Positions 1-8,162 of a stretch of DNA of 64,000 nt are shown in pieces. How positions within the stretch are numbered: position 1 is the stretch's first letter; each line of letters opens with the position of its first letter. Origin of the DNA: Bradyrhizobium sp. dw_411 (lineage in GTDB: Bacteria; Pseudomonadota; Alphaproteobacteria; Rhizobiales; Xanthobacteraceae). A model generated the notes under the pieces. That model ran no database searches and was not told where the DNA came from. It saw only the letters and a list, made by a program, of their open reading frames with translations. A program made the translations under genes and the position numbers. The stretch lies in assembly GCF_018449695.1 (NCBI RefSeq), contig NZ_JAAVUY010000005.1, forward strand, positions 186,001-250,000, read 5' to 3'.

Positions 1-518
1 ACGTCATCGATCGGGATCGCCTGACTTGCGCCGGCGGCATCGCAGGGCTCGATCTGGCCACGGCGTTGATCACCGAAGACCATGGCCGTCATCTCGCAAC
101 CATGGTGAGCGACTGGTACCTGCAGACCCAGCTTCGCGAGGCGCACGCAACCCAACGCGTATCGCTTCGCGAACGCTACAAGACAACCAATGAGAAGGTC
201 CTGACCACGCTGGCCGCGATGGAGGCCAATCTCGAGGAGCCGCTCAGCCGGTCGGCGCTGGCTGACCGCAACCAGGTTTCGGTAAGGCAGCTCGAAAGGC
301 TGTTCCGTTCCAATCTTCAGCAGACGATCGGCGCGATCTATATGGGCCTTCGGCTGACCCGAGCGGCAAATTTATTGAAGGAAACGAGCGTACCGCTTGC
401 CGAGGTGGCTCTGGCGAGCGGGTTTACGAACCCCAGCCATTTCTCGAGGGCTTTCAGAAATTGGCACGGCCGACCGCCGATATCGTTGCGCAGCGCAATA
501 CCGCGACGGCGGAAATAG
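1..518 (+). CDS. AraC-family regulator of the GlxA type, 5' end outside window
   Basis: The reading frame is open from the first bases of the window, so the gene starts upstream and only the last 171 codons or so are seen. The first visible residues (TCAGGIAGLDLATALI) match the end of the DJ-1/PfpI-like sensor domain of GlxA-type regulators. They are followed by a linker and a complete C-terminal AraC DNA-binding domain with two helix-turn-helix units (LADRNQVSVRQLERLF, then AEVALASGFTNPSHFSRAF). This family senses small nitrogenous or catabolic effectors. The TRAP transporter genes start 163 bp downstream on the same strand, so this is the obvious candidate for their regulator, but that is inferred from position only. 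Confidence 0.88.
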   Translation, partial: VIDRDRLTCAGGIAGLDLATALITEDHGRHLATMVSDWYLQTQLREAHATQRVSLRERYKTTNEKVLTTLAAMEANLEEPLSRSALADRNQVSVRQLERLFRSNLQQTIGAIYMGLRLTRAANLLKETSVPLAEVALASGFTNPSHFSRAFRNWHGRPPISLRSAIPRRRK

Positions 519-681
519 CCGCAGATCAGATGCGGCTTGCGATTTTCTGTAGGCGGCTGCACTGTTGCGCATCCGGCAACACGCCCCCGCTAAAATTGAT
601 CTTGTCGCGCGTCAGACTGGCCCTCAACTTGCAGGCAAGCACGTAGCGCACTAGGCGCTCGAAAGGATCCGGCGCAGATCG

Positions 682-1224
682 ATGCGATTAACGAGGCTCC
701 TCAATATCGCTCTACAATGGATGGCAGCGCTGATGCTGCTGGCGATCGTCCTGATCGTGCTGACCAACGTGTTCTTTCGGTATTTTCTCCATATCGGATT
801 GGGCTGGACGGAAGAAGCCGCCCGCTTCCTGCTGATTGCGATGACATTTGTCGCCGCCGCCGTGGCTGTGAAGGAATGGGGGCATTTCCAGCTACTCATT
901 GCTTCAAAGTGGATACCGGAGAGGCAACACCGCTTCGTGCAACTGTTCGCTGTGCTCGTCGTGCTGGCGATGTCCGCGATTTTGGTGCGCTACGGCATTG
1001 CGATTACCCGCGTCAGTTGGTTCCAGACATCGCCCACGATGGAATGGAGCATGGGCTACCTTTACTCGATCGTGCCGGTATCCGGGGCTCTGATGTTCGT
1101 TTTCGCGCTCGAACATTTTTTCGACGTGCTGCGCGGCGGATCGCTGCCTCGACAAGGTACAGCGCATGATCCACATGCTCCGGCCGCAAGCCAGAATGAA
1201 CAGGGGTCCGATCAATGGCTGTGA
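682..1224 (+). CDS. dctQ: TRAP transporter small permease (DctQ type)
   Basis: A 180-residue protein with four hydrophobic segments, the usual size and topology of DctQ. The conserved stretch around residues 29-75 contains NVFFRYF and WTEEAARFLL, a hallmark of the small TRAP membrane subunit. It pairs with DctM in the inner membrane to import a solute delivered by the periplasmic DctP protein, driven by the sodium gradient. Its last 10 bp overlap the start of dctM, so the two are probably translationally coupled. The C-terminal 25 residues after the last helix are polar and cytoplasmic. The substrate is unknown. Confidence 0.93.
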   Translation: MRLTRLLNIALQWMAALMLLAIVLIVLTNVFFRYFLHIGLGWTEEAARFLLIAMTFVAAAVAVKEWGHFQLLIASKWIPERQHRFVQLFAVLVVLAMSAILVRYGIAITRVSWFQTSPTMEWSMGYLYSIVPVSGALMFVFALEHFFDVLRGGSLPRQGTAHDPHAPAASQNEQGSDQWL

Positions 1225-2495
1225 TCATCATGGCCATGACTTTTGTCGTGATGCTGCTGCTGACCGCGCCCGTGGCGTTTGCAATCGGTGTATCCGCGAC
1301 CATCGGCCTTCTGATCGCCGACGCCGCGCCGCTGCTGATCGTGCCGCAGCGAATCTTCGCAGGTGCGGATTCCTTCGTGCTGCTGGCGATCCCGCTGTTC
1401 ATCCTAGCCGGCGCGCTGATGGAGACCGGCGGCATCTCCGTGCGGTTGGTGGAACTGGCCCGCGTGCTGGTAGGCCATATTCGCGGCGGGCTCGGCATGG
1501 CCGTCGTGGTCGCCGAAATGTTCTTCTCCGGCATATCGGGCTCGACAGTCGCCGATGTTTCAGCGATCGGCGCGCTGATGGTGCCTTCGTTGATCCGGAT
1601 CGGCTTTAAGCCCGACCGCGCGGTGGCGATCGTCTCTGCGTCGTCGGCGATGGGCATTCTGATTCCGCCCTGTCTGATCATGGTGATCATCGCGCAGATT
1701 GCCGGTATTTCTGTTGGCGCCCTGTTTCTGGCGGGCTTCGTGCCGGCGGCCGTACTCGCGCTTGCGCTGATGATCCTGATTTACGTCCAGGCCCGCCGCG
1801 ACGGAATCGGCGGCGAGCCCCGGGCGACGTGGTCGCAGGTCGGCAAGGCGCTTCTGCGCGCGCTGATTCCCTTGATGATGCCGGTGATCGTTTTCGGCGC
1901 GATCCTTGGCGGTATCGCAGACCCTACCGAGGCCGCGGTGTTGGCAGTGGCCTATGCATTTGTCGTCGGCGTCTTCGTCTACAAGGAGATTCGCTGGAGC
2001 CAATTGCCGAAGATTTTCATCGACAGCGCGATCACCAGCGGAATCGTCATCTTCATGGTTGGCGCGGCATCGAGCTTTTCCTGGATCCTTGCCTATGAGC
2101 AGGTCCCGGGCCGGCTCGCGCAACTGATGCTGGCGGTTTCATCCTCGCCGATGGTTTTCTACATCCTGAGCATCACGGTCTTTACGTTGCTCGCAGCCGT
2201 GCTCGAAGGCCTACCCGCGATCATCATCTGTCTGCCGATTTTCCTGCCGATCGCGATCAAGTTCCAGATCGATCCGCTGCATTATTCCATCATTGTTGTT
2301 GCGGCGACCGGCCTTGGCCTTTTCCTGCCGCCGATCGGTATCGGACTTTACATCGCAAGCTCGTTCGCAAATCTCAGCGCGGACAAAACCTTCCGCGCCA
2401 TGCTTCCCTACACGGCCGTGCTCGCATTCGGGATCGTCATCCTGATGATGTTCCCCTGGCTCACGCTCGTCGTTCCCCGCCTGGTTTTTGGCTAA
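1215..2495 (+). CDS. dctM: TRAP transporter large permease (DctM type)
   Basis: A 426-residue integral membrane protein with about a dozen hydrophobic helices, the normal DctM length. Typical motifs include AIPLFILAGALMETGGIS near the N-terminus, MFFSGISGSTVADVSAIG, and SASSAMGILIPPCLIMV. It forms the transport channel of the TRAP system. A ribosome-binding sequence AGGGG lies about 8 bp before the ATG, inside the end of dctQ. The dctP gene follows after 23 bp, so dctQ-dctM-dctP form one operon. Confidence 0.95.
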   Translation: MAVIIMAMTFVVMLLLTAPVAFAIGVSATIGLLIADAAPLLIVPQRIFAGADSFVLLAIPLFILAGALMETGGISVRLVELARVLVGHIRGGLGMAVVVAEMFFSGISGSTVADVSAIGALMVPSLIRIGFKPDRAVAIVSASSAMGILIPPCLIMVIIAQIAGISVGALFLAGFVPAAVLALALMILIYVQARRDGIGGEPRATWSQVGKALLRALIPLMMPVIVFGAILGGIADPTEAAVLAVAYAFVVGVFVYKEIRWSQLPKIFIDSAITSGIVIFMVGAASSFSWILAYEQVPGRLAQLMLAVSSSPMVFYILSITVFTLLAAVLEGLPAIIICLPIFLPIAIKFQIDPLHYSIIVVAATGLGLFLPPIGIGLYIASSFANLSADKTFRAMLPYTAVLAFGIVILMMFPWLTLVVPRLVFG

Positions 2496-2518
2496 TTATT
2501 GTGACGGAGAATCTATCG

Positions 2519-3556
2519 ATGAACACGCGGAATCCATTCTTACCTAGCCGGCGTATGTTTCTGGGTGCGTCGGTTGCATGTGCAGCTTCGCTATTCAACT
2601 CAGGCAGAAGCGCCCTCGCTCAGGCGCCGGCGATCATCAAGCTGCCGAAAAAAATCACCTTAAAGGTCGCAACCATCACGGCCGAAACGTTTCCCTATGT
2701 CGATGGTTTCAAATTCTGGAAGAACGCGATCGAAAGCCGCACCGGCGGCGATGTCGATGTCCAGATCTTTCACACCGCGCAACTCGGAGACGAGCGCACG
2801 ATCAACGAGGGTATTCTTGCCGGCGCCATCCATGCCGGCGTCGGCGCAGGTGCCTGGGCCGGCTTTGTGCCCGCCTATAACGTGGTCGAGCTTCCTTTTC
2901 TCATTCGCGACGTGAAGCATATGTACGCTCTCGCGGACGGAGCCTTGGGCAGCAAAATCGGCGAGCAGGCCGAGGCCAGGGGATTCAAGGTGCTGGCCTA
3001 TTACAGCACCGGCGACCAGCATTTCCAGACCCGCAAGGTACCGATCAAAAGCCTCGCGGATTTCAAGGGATTGAAAATGCGCGTTATCCAGAACCGCGCG
3101 CTGATCGACGGTTTTCGCGCCCTTGGCGCCGTCCCCACCCCTCTTCCCTACCCCGACATTTACACGGCCCTTCAGCAAGGCACCGTGGACGGCACCGCCA
3201 ATGATCCCCTGACGGTGGCACTTGCGAAGTTTTACGAAGTCGCAAAATTCTTTACGTTGTCGAGCTACGCGGTCGAACCGCGGCCGCTGATCATGGGGAA
3301 GGCCTTTTACGAGGGCCTGCCCGCGGACTTTCAGAAGGTGCTATCTGACACTGCAAAGGAATCGGCGGTTCACGAACGCAAGGCCTTCGAGGACCGCAGC
3401 GCCGGCGCAATGGAAGATGCCAAGAAGAACGGCATGACCTTCATTGAACTGACCGACCGCGACAAGTGGGTCGATTTGGTTCGCCCGATATGGGACGAAT
3501 TCGGCAAGGCCACGCCGGGCGCCGCAGAACTTATCAAGATCATCCAGACCTCCTGA
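2519..3556 (+). CDS. dctP: TRAP transporter substrate-binding protein (DctP type), Tat-exported
   Basis: Periplasmic solute receptor of the TRAP system. The N-terminus has a twin-arginine motif (SRRMFL, residues 10-15) followed by a hydrophobic stretch and an ALAQA cleavage site, so export is probably by Tat. The mature part follows the DctP pattern (residues LKVATITAETFPY, then LGDERTINEGILAGAIHAG). It contains the KGLKMRVIQN segment, whose arginine normally forms a salt bridge to a substrate carboxylate, so a carboxylic acid is the likely cargo. I chose the ATG at 2519 rather than the in-frame GTG at 2501 because GGAGA sits 8-10 bp before it. The RidA-like genes follow closely. Confidence 0.93.
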   Translation: MNTRNPFLPSRRMFLGASVACAASLFNSGRSALAQAPAIIKLPKKITLKVATITAETFPYVDGFKFWKNAIESRTGGDVDVQIFHTAQLGDERTINEGILAGAIHAGVGAGAWAGFVPAYNVVELPFLIRDVKHMYALADGALGSKIGEQAEARGFKVLAYYSTGDQHFQTRKVPIKSLADFKGLKMRVIQNRALIDGFRALGAVPTPLPYPDIYTALQQGTVDGTANDPLTVALAKFYEVAKFFTLSSYAVEPRPLIMGKAFYEGLPADFQKVLSDTAKESAVHERKAFEDRSAGAMEDAKKNGMTFIELTDRDKWVDLVRPIWDEFGKATPGAAELIKIIQTS

Positions 3557-3601
3557 GCCTCTTCGACACTGTGACACGCTCGCCGTGGCACATAACCTTT
3601 G

Positions 3602-4363
3602 ATGGACAGCATGACAGACCTGAATTCACTCTCCGCCGGGAGCTATCACTTCATCCCCGGCGTTTTTCAGTATTCCGCCGGTGTACGTGCCGATGATGGC
3701 TTCGAGATCGTCCGCGCGCGGTTTCGCAAGATGTTGCCGATGTCGGAGGCATTTGCCGCGATCGAAGCTCATCTTCGGGCCCGCAATCGTCTGCCAGCCG
3801 CGTTCTGTGCCTGCGAATTGCGATCGCCGGCGCCCTTTACCGAAGAAGGTTTCAAGAGCTTCAACAAGGAATATGTCGGCTGGCTGCAGCGTTGGGACCT
3901 GATCAAGCACGGCGTCAATCCGGTCGCACGGACCAATGTGTGCCCTCAGGTCGCGCCGCCCAAGGCTGTCGGCATCTATGCGTTTTCATACACGATGCCG
4001 AAGACGTCATCCGCACCGGGCGGTTTCGTCGTTGCGGGCAGCGGCGAAGCGCCGGAGGGCAAGAGCAATTATCGCGATCATGCCATCCGGTTGGGTGATC
4101 GCTCGGCCGATGGTCTCGCCGAAAAGGCGCGCTGGGTGCTTGGCGAAATGGAGCGGCGGATGAAGGCGCTCGGCGCGACATGGAGCGACAGCACCGGTAC
4201 GCACCTCTACACGATTTACGACATTCACCCGCTGATCGAGCGCGAAATCGCCGCGCGAGGCGCGTCGCAAATGGGCCTGAGCTGGCACTTCGCACGGCCG
4301 CCGGTCGAGGATCTCGACTACGAGATGGATGTGCGCGGCGTGTCATCCGAAATCGTGATCTAG
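3602..4363 (+). CDS. RidA-like (YjgF/Rid superfamily) protein, possibly CnbZ-type deaminase
   Basis: About 253 residues. The C-terminal half has the Rid pattern: a strand with VVAGSGEAP, a helix AEKARWVLGEMERRMKALGA, a WSDSTGTHLYTIYDIHP strand and a final RPPVEDLDYEMDVRG strand. The N-terminal 110 residues (YHFIPGVFQYSAGV; AFCACELRSPAPF; NPVARTNVCP) do not match a family I can name with certainty. Length and context recall CnbZ-like 2-amino-5-chloromuconate deaminases, but this is from memory. Rid proteins hydrolyse reactive enamines/imines. It sits 45 bp after dctP and 28 bp before another RidA gene, so it is probably in the same operon. The start could also be the ATG at 3611. Confidence 0.62.
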   Translation: MDSMTDLNSLSAGSYHFIPGVFQYSAGVRADDGFEIVRARFRKMLPMSEAFAAIEAHLRARNRLPAAFCACELRSPAPFTEEGFKSFNKEYVGWLQRWDLIKHGVNPVARTNVCPQVAPPKAVGIYAFSYTMPKTSSAPGGFVVAGSGEAPEGKSNYRDHAIRLGDRSADGLAEKARWVLGEMERRMKALGATWSDSTGTHLYTIYDIHPLIEREIAARGASQMGLSWHFARPPVEDLDYEMDVRGVSSEIVI

Positions 4364-4391
4364 ATTTCGCACAAGCCGGAGCGAGGATCGG

Positions 4392-5576
4392 ATGCCAAAA
4401 AAAGTAATATATACTGATCGCCTGATGCGTCCGATCGCGCATTTCTCGCATGCCTCGCGCATCGGAAACCTGGTGCACGTCGGTGCGACCGCCGGGGTCT
4501 ATCCTGATCTCCGGCTCGCGGGTGACAGTCCCGGGCGGATCGACGTCGGCGCGCAGACCCGCAAGATGTTCGATAATCTTGACACCGCGCTTGGTTTGAT
4601 CGACGCGACATTGTCGGATGTCGTGCGGATCAAAACCTATGTCGCGTTCCCGCGCGATATCGCAACTTATCTTCCAATCTATGAACAACGGTTTTCCTCA
4701 ATTCGGCCCGCGCACACCGTGATCGGCTCATGGGATTTTCCGCTTCCACAGGCGGCGATCGAGCTCGACGCTGTCGCCGTAACAGGCGGCGGAAACAGAT
4801 CGATCGATGCCGCGAGCATGCATTCACGTGTCGGCAGCGCCATGGCCGGCGTGCTCGCAGATGGATTCCATTACGCCACCGCGCTTCCGATTGACGGTGA
4901 AGGACAAACCGTCGCGCAAGGTTGCCGCATACAGACCGCTGCCGCGCTCCGGAACTTGCGCACGATGCTGGCCGCTGCCGAACTGGATCCGCACGAAGTC
5001 TGCAATATTCACCTGACGCTGCGTGACATTCGCGAGCATGCCGAGGTCTGTTCGATGCTGGAAGAGTTTTTTGGCGGAAAATTACCGACCTGCACAATTG
5101 TCGGCGCTCCGTTGGAGCGGCCGGACTTCTCGGTTTCGATTGAATCGATTGCGATCAAGGGCGGCGGCGAATGTATCAGCACCCCCCTCGCGCCATCGCG
5201 GCCTGGACACCCGGCCCCGGCGATGCTTGCCGGCGACGTTTTGTTTCTGAGCGGGCAGACCGGGCTTAAAGAAGAACAGGATTATCCCGACGTCAGGATG
5301 CAAACCGACACGGCTTGGGCACGCCTGCATGGCTTGATCGAGGCTGCGGGCTTTGACAGCGATAGCATGATCCGAACCAACAACGTGCTGACGGATTGGC
5401 GCGATTACGCCGGCTTCAACGCAGGCTATGGCGGCAATATGCGCGAGCCCTTTGTTCCGCGCGCCACCGTGCTGGGCTACCTCGACTTGCCAAGCGCTCG
5501 CGTTCAGATCGAAGGCATCGCCCACCGCCATGGGGCTGACGCCACCATATTGCAGGTGCCTCCGCCCGCAGGATGA
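4392..5576 (+). CDS. Triple-domain RidA-like protein
   Basis: A 394-residue protein made of three consecutive Rid-type units, roughly residues 15-131, 144-257 and 270-378, where usual RidA proteins have one unit of about 130 residues. Each unit has the helix (QTRKMFDNLDTALGLI; QTAAALRNLRTMLAAA; QTDTAWARLHGLIEAAG) and a C-terminal strand. The arginine that in archetypal RidA contacts the substrate carboxylate is present only in unit 3 (R357, in VPRATV); unit 1 has H108 and unit 2 has T/C233-234 there. A single chain could fold as a pseudo-trimer, the natural RidA state, with one competent site. A GAGG ribosome-binding site precedes the ATG. Operon with the upstream TRAP genes is likely. Confidence 0.82.
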   Translation: MPKKVIYTDRLMRPIAHFSHASRIGNLVHVGATAGVYPDLRLAGDSPGRIDVGAQTRKMFDNLDTALGLIDATLSDVVRIKTYVAFPRDIATYLPIYEQRFSSIRPAHTVIGSWDFPLPQAAIELDAVAVTGGGNRSIDAASMHSRVGSAMAGVLADGFHYATALPIDGEGQTVAQGCRIQTAAALRNLRTMLAAAELDPHEVCNIHLTLRDIREHAEVCSMLEEFFGGKLPTCTIVGAPLERPDFSVSIESIAIKGGGECISTPLAPSRPGHPAPAMLAGDVLFLSGQTGLKEEQDYPDVRMQTDTAWARLHGLIEAAGFDSDSMIRTNNVLTDWRDYAGFNAGYGGNMREPFVPRATVLGYLDLPSARVQIEGIAHRHGADATILQVPPPAG

Positions 5577-5636
5577 CAGAGAGGCTGTAGTGCGTGCTCA
5601 ACTTTAAACGATCCACGGCTGTCGGGGGCAGGTATC

Positions 5637-5790
5637 ATGAAGCGATTGCAAGACAAGGTGGCCTTGATCACGGGCGGATCCCGAGGCATCGGAGGCGGAA
5701 TTGTACGCGCGTTCCTTGGTGAGGGCGCGACCGTTGCATTCTCCGGAACCAGCAGCGCTACCGTCGCGCGGGCTTCGCAGGCAAGGAGCC
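5637..5790 (+). pseudogene. SDR dehydrogenase remnant (N-terminal ~50 residues)
   Basis: The first ~45 codons encode a clear short-chain dehydrogenase start: DKVALITGGSRGIGGGIVRAFLGEGATVAFSG, with the TGGSRGIGG cofactor loop. Around position 5790 the similarity stops and the sequence continues as the antisense of a LysR gene, so the Rossmann core, catalytic Tyr-x-x-x-Lys and C-terminus are gone. It lies 60 bp after the triple RidA gene, where an operon-encoded dehydrogenase would fit. The frame stays open to 6239 only because the opposite strand is coding. Treated as a fragment left by a deletion. Confidence 0.75.
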
Positions 5791-6191
5791 ACCGCGTCGG
5801 TTCCGACAATGGCGAGTTCATAGGTGATGCCGGGAAACCTGTGATGAAACGATGCGATCGTCCGGTTCAGCAGATATGCCACCAGGCCTTCCGTCGACAT
5901 GATCCGGATGTGCCCGCGCCGAAGACCACGCAGCGAGTCGATCTCGCCCCGCACACGCTCGATATCGGTCAGGAAGCTTCGCGAGAAACGCGCCAGTACT
6001 TCGGCGGCCTTGGTCGGCGCCACCCCGCGCGGCAGCCGTTCGAACAGCGGCACGCCGACCATCTGCTCGAGCCGCAGTATCTGTCTGCTGACCGCAGAGG
6101 GGGCGACATTCAGGGTAGCGGACGCCTGCCGGATCGACTTCAGCCGATAAACCTCCCTGAAATAACGGAGGAGAGACGATTCCAAATTCAT
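5790..6191 (-). pseudogene. LysR-type regulator remnant (N-terminal ~134 residues)
   Basis: The frame beginning at the ATG at 6191 (GGGG about 7-10 bp upstream) encodes a normal LysR winged helix-turn-helix (SIRQASATLNVAPSAVSRQI, then LEQMVGVPLFERL) and the linker helix. It then encodes the first strand of the effector domain (RRGHIRIMSTEGLVAYLL; YELAIVGTDAV). Near 5790 the LysR similarity ends, about 150-160 residues short of family length, and the frame runs through the complement of an SDR fragment to a stop at 5604. The product could still bind DNA but lacks most of the sensing domain. It converges head-on with the SDR remnant, so one event truncated both. Confidence 0.75.
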
Positions 6192-6344
6192 GCACGTCGC
6201 CCCTGCAGGCAACATTTTCGCGGGAACTGCGCCGATTAAGCATCCAATATCTGGTCGAGATTGGTCTTTGGGGGCATGAGCGAAAACACCCGACGGCGCC
6301 GGGATATGCTTCCGACGTTGGTTACGTTTCAATCCGGGTCCGCC

Positions 6345-7355
6345 CTATTTGATATCGCCCAGCCGAACGAATTTGTCCTTGATTTCAAAGTGGACCGGAA
6401 TGACCTTCTCTTTGTAGAGCATGTCGATCACGTTCTGCTCGGAGCGCAGGTCTGTTTCATCTACGTCCCTCTCGTTGCGGAAGATCAGCTTTCTAACGAC
6501 GGGCAGAGACGCCTCCGGGACCCCCACATATTTTGCCAGCAGCGGACGATACTGATCGAAGTTGGCCTGGATCTTGTCGGTGATCTCGCGCAGCACGAGC
6601 ATTATTTTCCTGGCCGTTTCCGGCCTCTCCTTGATGAATTTCGTGGTCATCACGGCGCCGCCGCCAAACCAGGGACTGGTGATATATTTCGCGCCGACAT
6701 TTGTTACGACGGCGCGAACATCGCCGGAGGCAATGCCCATCGATCCCATCGGCTCGATCGTGATCAGAGCATCCACGGTACCGGATATGACGGCGGGCAG
6801 TTGAACATTGAGCGCGAGCTCGGCGAGAACAACATCCTTATCCGGATCGATGCCTGCGTTGCGCAGAATGTACTTGGTATTGGTGCGCCACTGAATTCCG
6901 GGCATATGCCCGATCTTCTTTCCCTTCAGATCGGAAATCGCCTTGATCGGGCTGTCCGGCTTCACCAGCAGCGAGCTGTTGACATAATCGGTATCGGCAA
7001 CGCCGCCCGAGAAACCAAAGAGCTTCAGCGTGCCCGGGTTTTGCGCCTCGGCCGCCAATGCGATGCCCGGCGCTGTTCCGTACGGACCGACCTCAACCTG
7101 ATTGCTCAGGAATCCGTCGACAAGAGTCGTCGGCGACGTGAACTTCCGGTCGACCACTTCGATGCCGACTTTTTCGAACGCTTTCTCCTCCAGGGCTACG
7201 AAATAGGGTAGCGCGTCGGTTGCCGGCAGCCACCCCATCACGACCTTCTCGGCAGCCACCGCGGGGCCCACCCAGGCCGCCTGCCCGAGAACGCAAAGAG
7301 CGAATGCCAAACGGCCTCCGCGGCGCATCGAAAATACGTTAAGACGCCTGCGCAT
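6345..7355 (-). CDS. NitT/TauT-family ABC transporter substrate-binding protein
   Basis: A 336-residue exported protein. A positively charged start is followed by a hydrophobic stretch and an AVAAE cleavage site near residue 35. The mature domain shows the SsuA/ThiY-like pattern: VVMGWLPATDALPYFVALE, then VGPYGTAPGIALAAEA, then SDLKGKKIGHMPGIQW. This family feeds ABC importers for sulfonates, taurine, nitrate, cyanate or pyrimidine-like compounds. Its likely partners are the permease and ATPase at 8163-9864, separated from it by the divergently transcribed XRE-cupin regulator. The specificity is not evident; the sequence is not close to the SsuA proteins at the right end of this window. Confidence 0.88.
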   Translation of the reverse strand: MRRRLNVFSMRRGGRLAFALCVLGQAAWVGPAVAAEKVVMGWLPATDALPYFVALEEKAFEKVGIEVVDRKFTSPTTLVDGFLSNQVEVGPYGTAPGIALAAEAQNPGTLKLFGFSGGVADTDYVNSSLLVKPDSPIKAISDLKGKKIGHMPGIQWRTNTKYILRNAGIDPDKDVVLAELALNVQLPAVISGTVDALITIEPMGSMGIASGDVRAVVTNVGAKYITSPWFGGGAVMTTKFIKERPETARKIMLVLREITDKIQANFDQYRPLLAKYVGVPEASLPVVRKLIFRNERDVDETDLRSEQNVIDMLYKEKVIPVHFEIKDKFVRLGDIK

Positions 7356-7440
7356 TGTTATCCTCCTATAGAAGACGTTTCAGCATTTCAGGGCGATAGA
7401 GCCGAAGAGACGATCCTGACGGCTTGACGGGAATTACGGG

Positions 7441-7454
7441 GTTGCCTAGGCAAC
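7441..7454. promoter_or_regulatory. Perfect 14-bp palindrome, candidate operator of the XRE-cupin regulator
   Basis: GTTGCCTAGGCAAC is its own reverse complement. It lies in the 121-bp divergent region between the binding-protein gene (start 7355, leftward) and the XRE-cupin gene (start 7477, rightward), 23 bp before the regulator's ATG. A dyad of this size at this place is what an autoregulated dimeric repressor would use. I did not see a second copy in the window. Confidence 0.5.
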
Positions 7455-7476
7455 GTTCGTCAGCAAAGGTTGCAGT

Positions 7477-8085
7477 ATGAAGTCGCAAAAACCGGGGTCT
7501 CCCAAGACCAAGCGCATTCCGATGGGCGAGCCGCAAGGCGCGCTTGGCAACGCCATTCGTACCCATCGCAAGCAGAAGAACATGACGCTGCTCGATCTTG
7601 CCAAGCGAGCAGGATTTTCGATCAGCTATCTCAGTCAGATCGAGCGAAATCTGCTGACGCCGTCGATCGAAACACTTCGCCGCCTGGCGGAATCGCTCGG
7701 TATTCCGGCGGGACAATTGATGCTGAAAGATGCGCGTCAGCCCAATTCGCCGGTAGCCGTCGTACGCCGATCGGAGCGAAAGCAACTCGCGTTTCCCGGC
7801 TCCAACATCCATTATGAACTGTTGACGCCGGACATGCGCCGTCGCGCGTCGCTGTTGTGGGTCGAAGCGCCGCCCGGCTCGGAGAGCGGCCCGCTGTTTT
7901 CCCATGAAGGAGAAGATGGCGTCGTCGTGCTCAAGGGCGCCATCGAGGTTGAGGTTGGCGGCGTATGGCACCGCCTTGACGCCGGCGACAGCATCTACTT
8001 CAACGCCGGCATCCCCCATCGCTGGCGAAACAGCGGCAACGTGATCGCCGAAGCCGTATGGCTGAGTACTCCGCCCTCGTTCTGA
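7477..8085 (+). CDS. XRE-family regulator with C-terminal cupin domain
   Basis: A 202-residue two-domain regulator. Residues 25-75 form an XRE helix-turn-helix (MTLLDLAKRAGFSISYLSQIERN), and residues 115-195 form a cupin (HEGEDGVVVLKGAIEVEVGG; LDAGDSIYFNAGIPHRWRN). In this family the cupin binds an effector or metal and the dimer represses nearby catabolic or transport genes. AAAGG lies about 8 bp before the ATG. The gene sits between the binding protein (leftward) and the ABC ATPase (convergent), so it probably controls the surrounding transporter and amide-type catabolic genes through the palindrome upstream. Confidence 0.9.
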   Translation: MKSQKPGSPKTKRIPMGEPQGALGNAIRTHRKQKNMTLLDLAKRAGFSISYLSQIERNLLTPSIETLRRLAESLGIPAGQLMLKDARQPNSPVAVVRRSERKQLAFPGSNIHYELLTPDMRRRASLLWVEAPPGSESGPLFSHEGEDGVVVLKGAIEVEVGGVWHRLDAGDSIYFNAGIPHRWRNSGNVIAEAVWLSTPPSF

Positions 8086-8162
8086 TACCCTGCCCGCATG
8101 GCTTGAACGCAACGGGAATGCTCGTGCAGGCCAATGCGGTTGCGTCGCGGAGGAAATTGCCA

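Noticed and set aside
3599..3601. TTG start for the RidA-like protein
   Set aside because: It only adds one residue before an ATG, and no ribosome-binding sequence favours it.
6261..7211. 316-codon plus-strand frame opposite the binding protein at 6345-7355
   Set aside because: The minus-strand product has a signal peptide and clear NitT/TauT motifs; the plus-strand translation has none.
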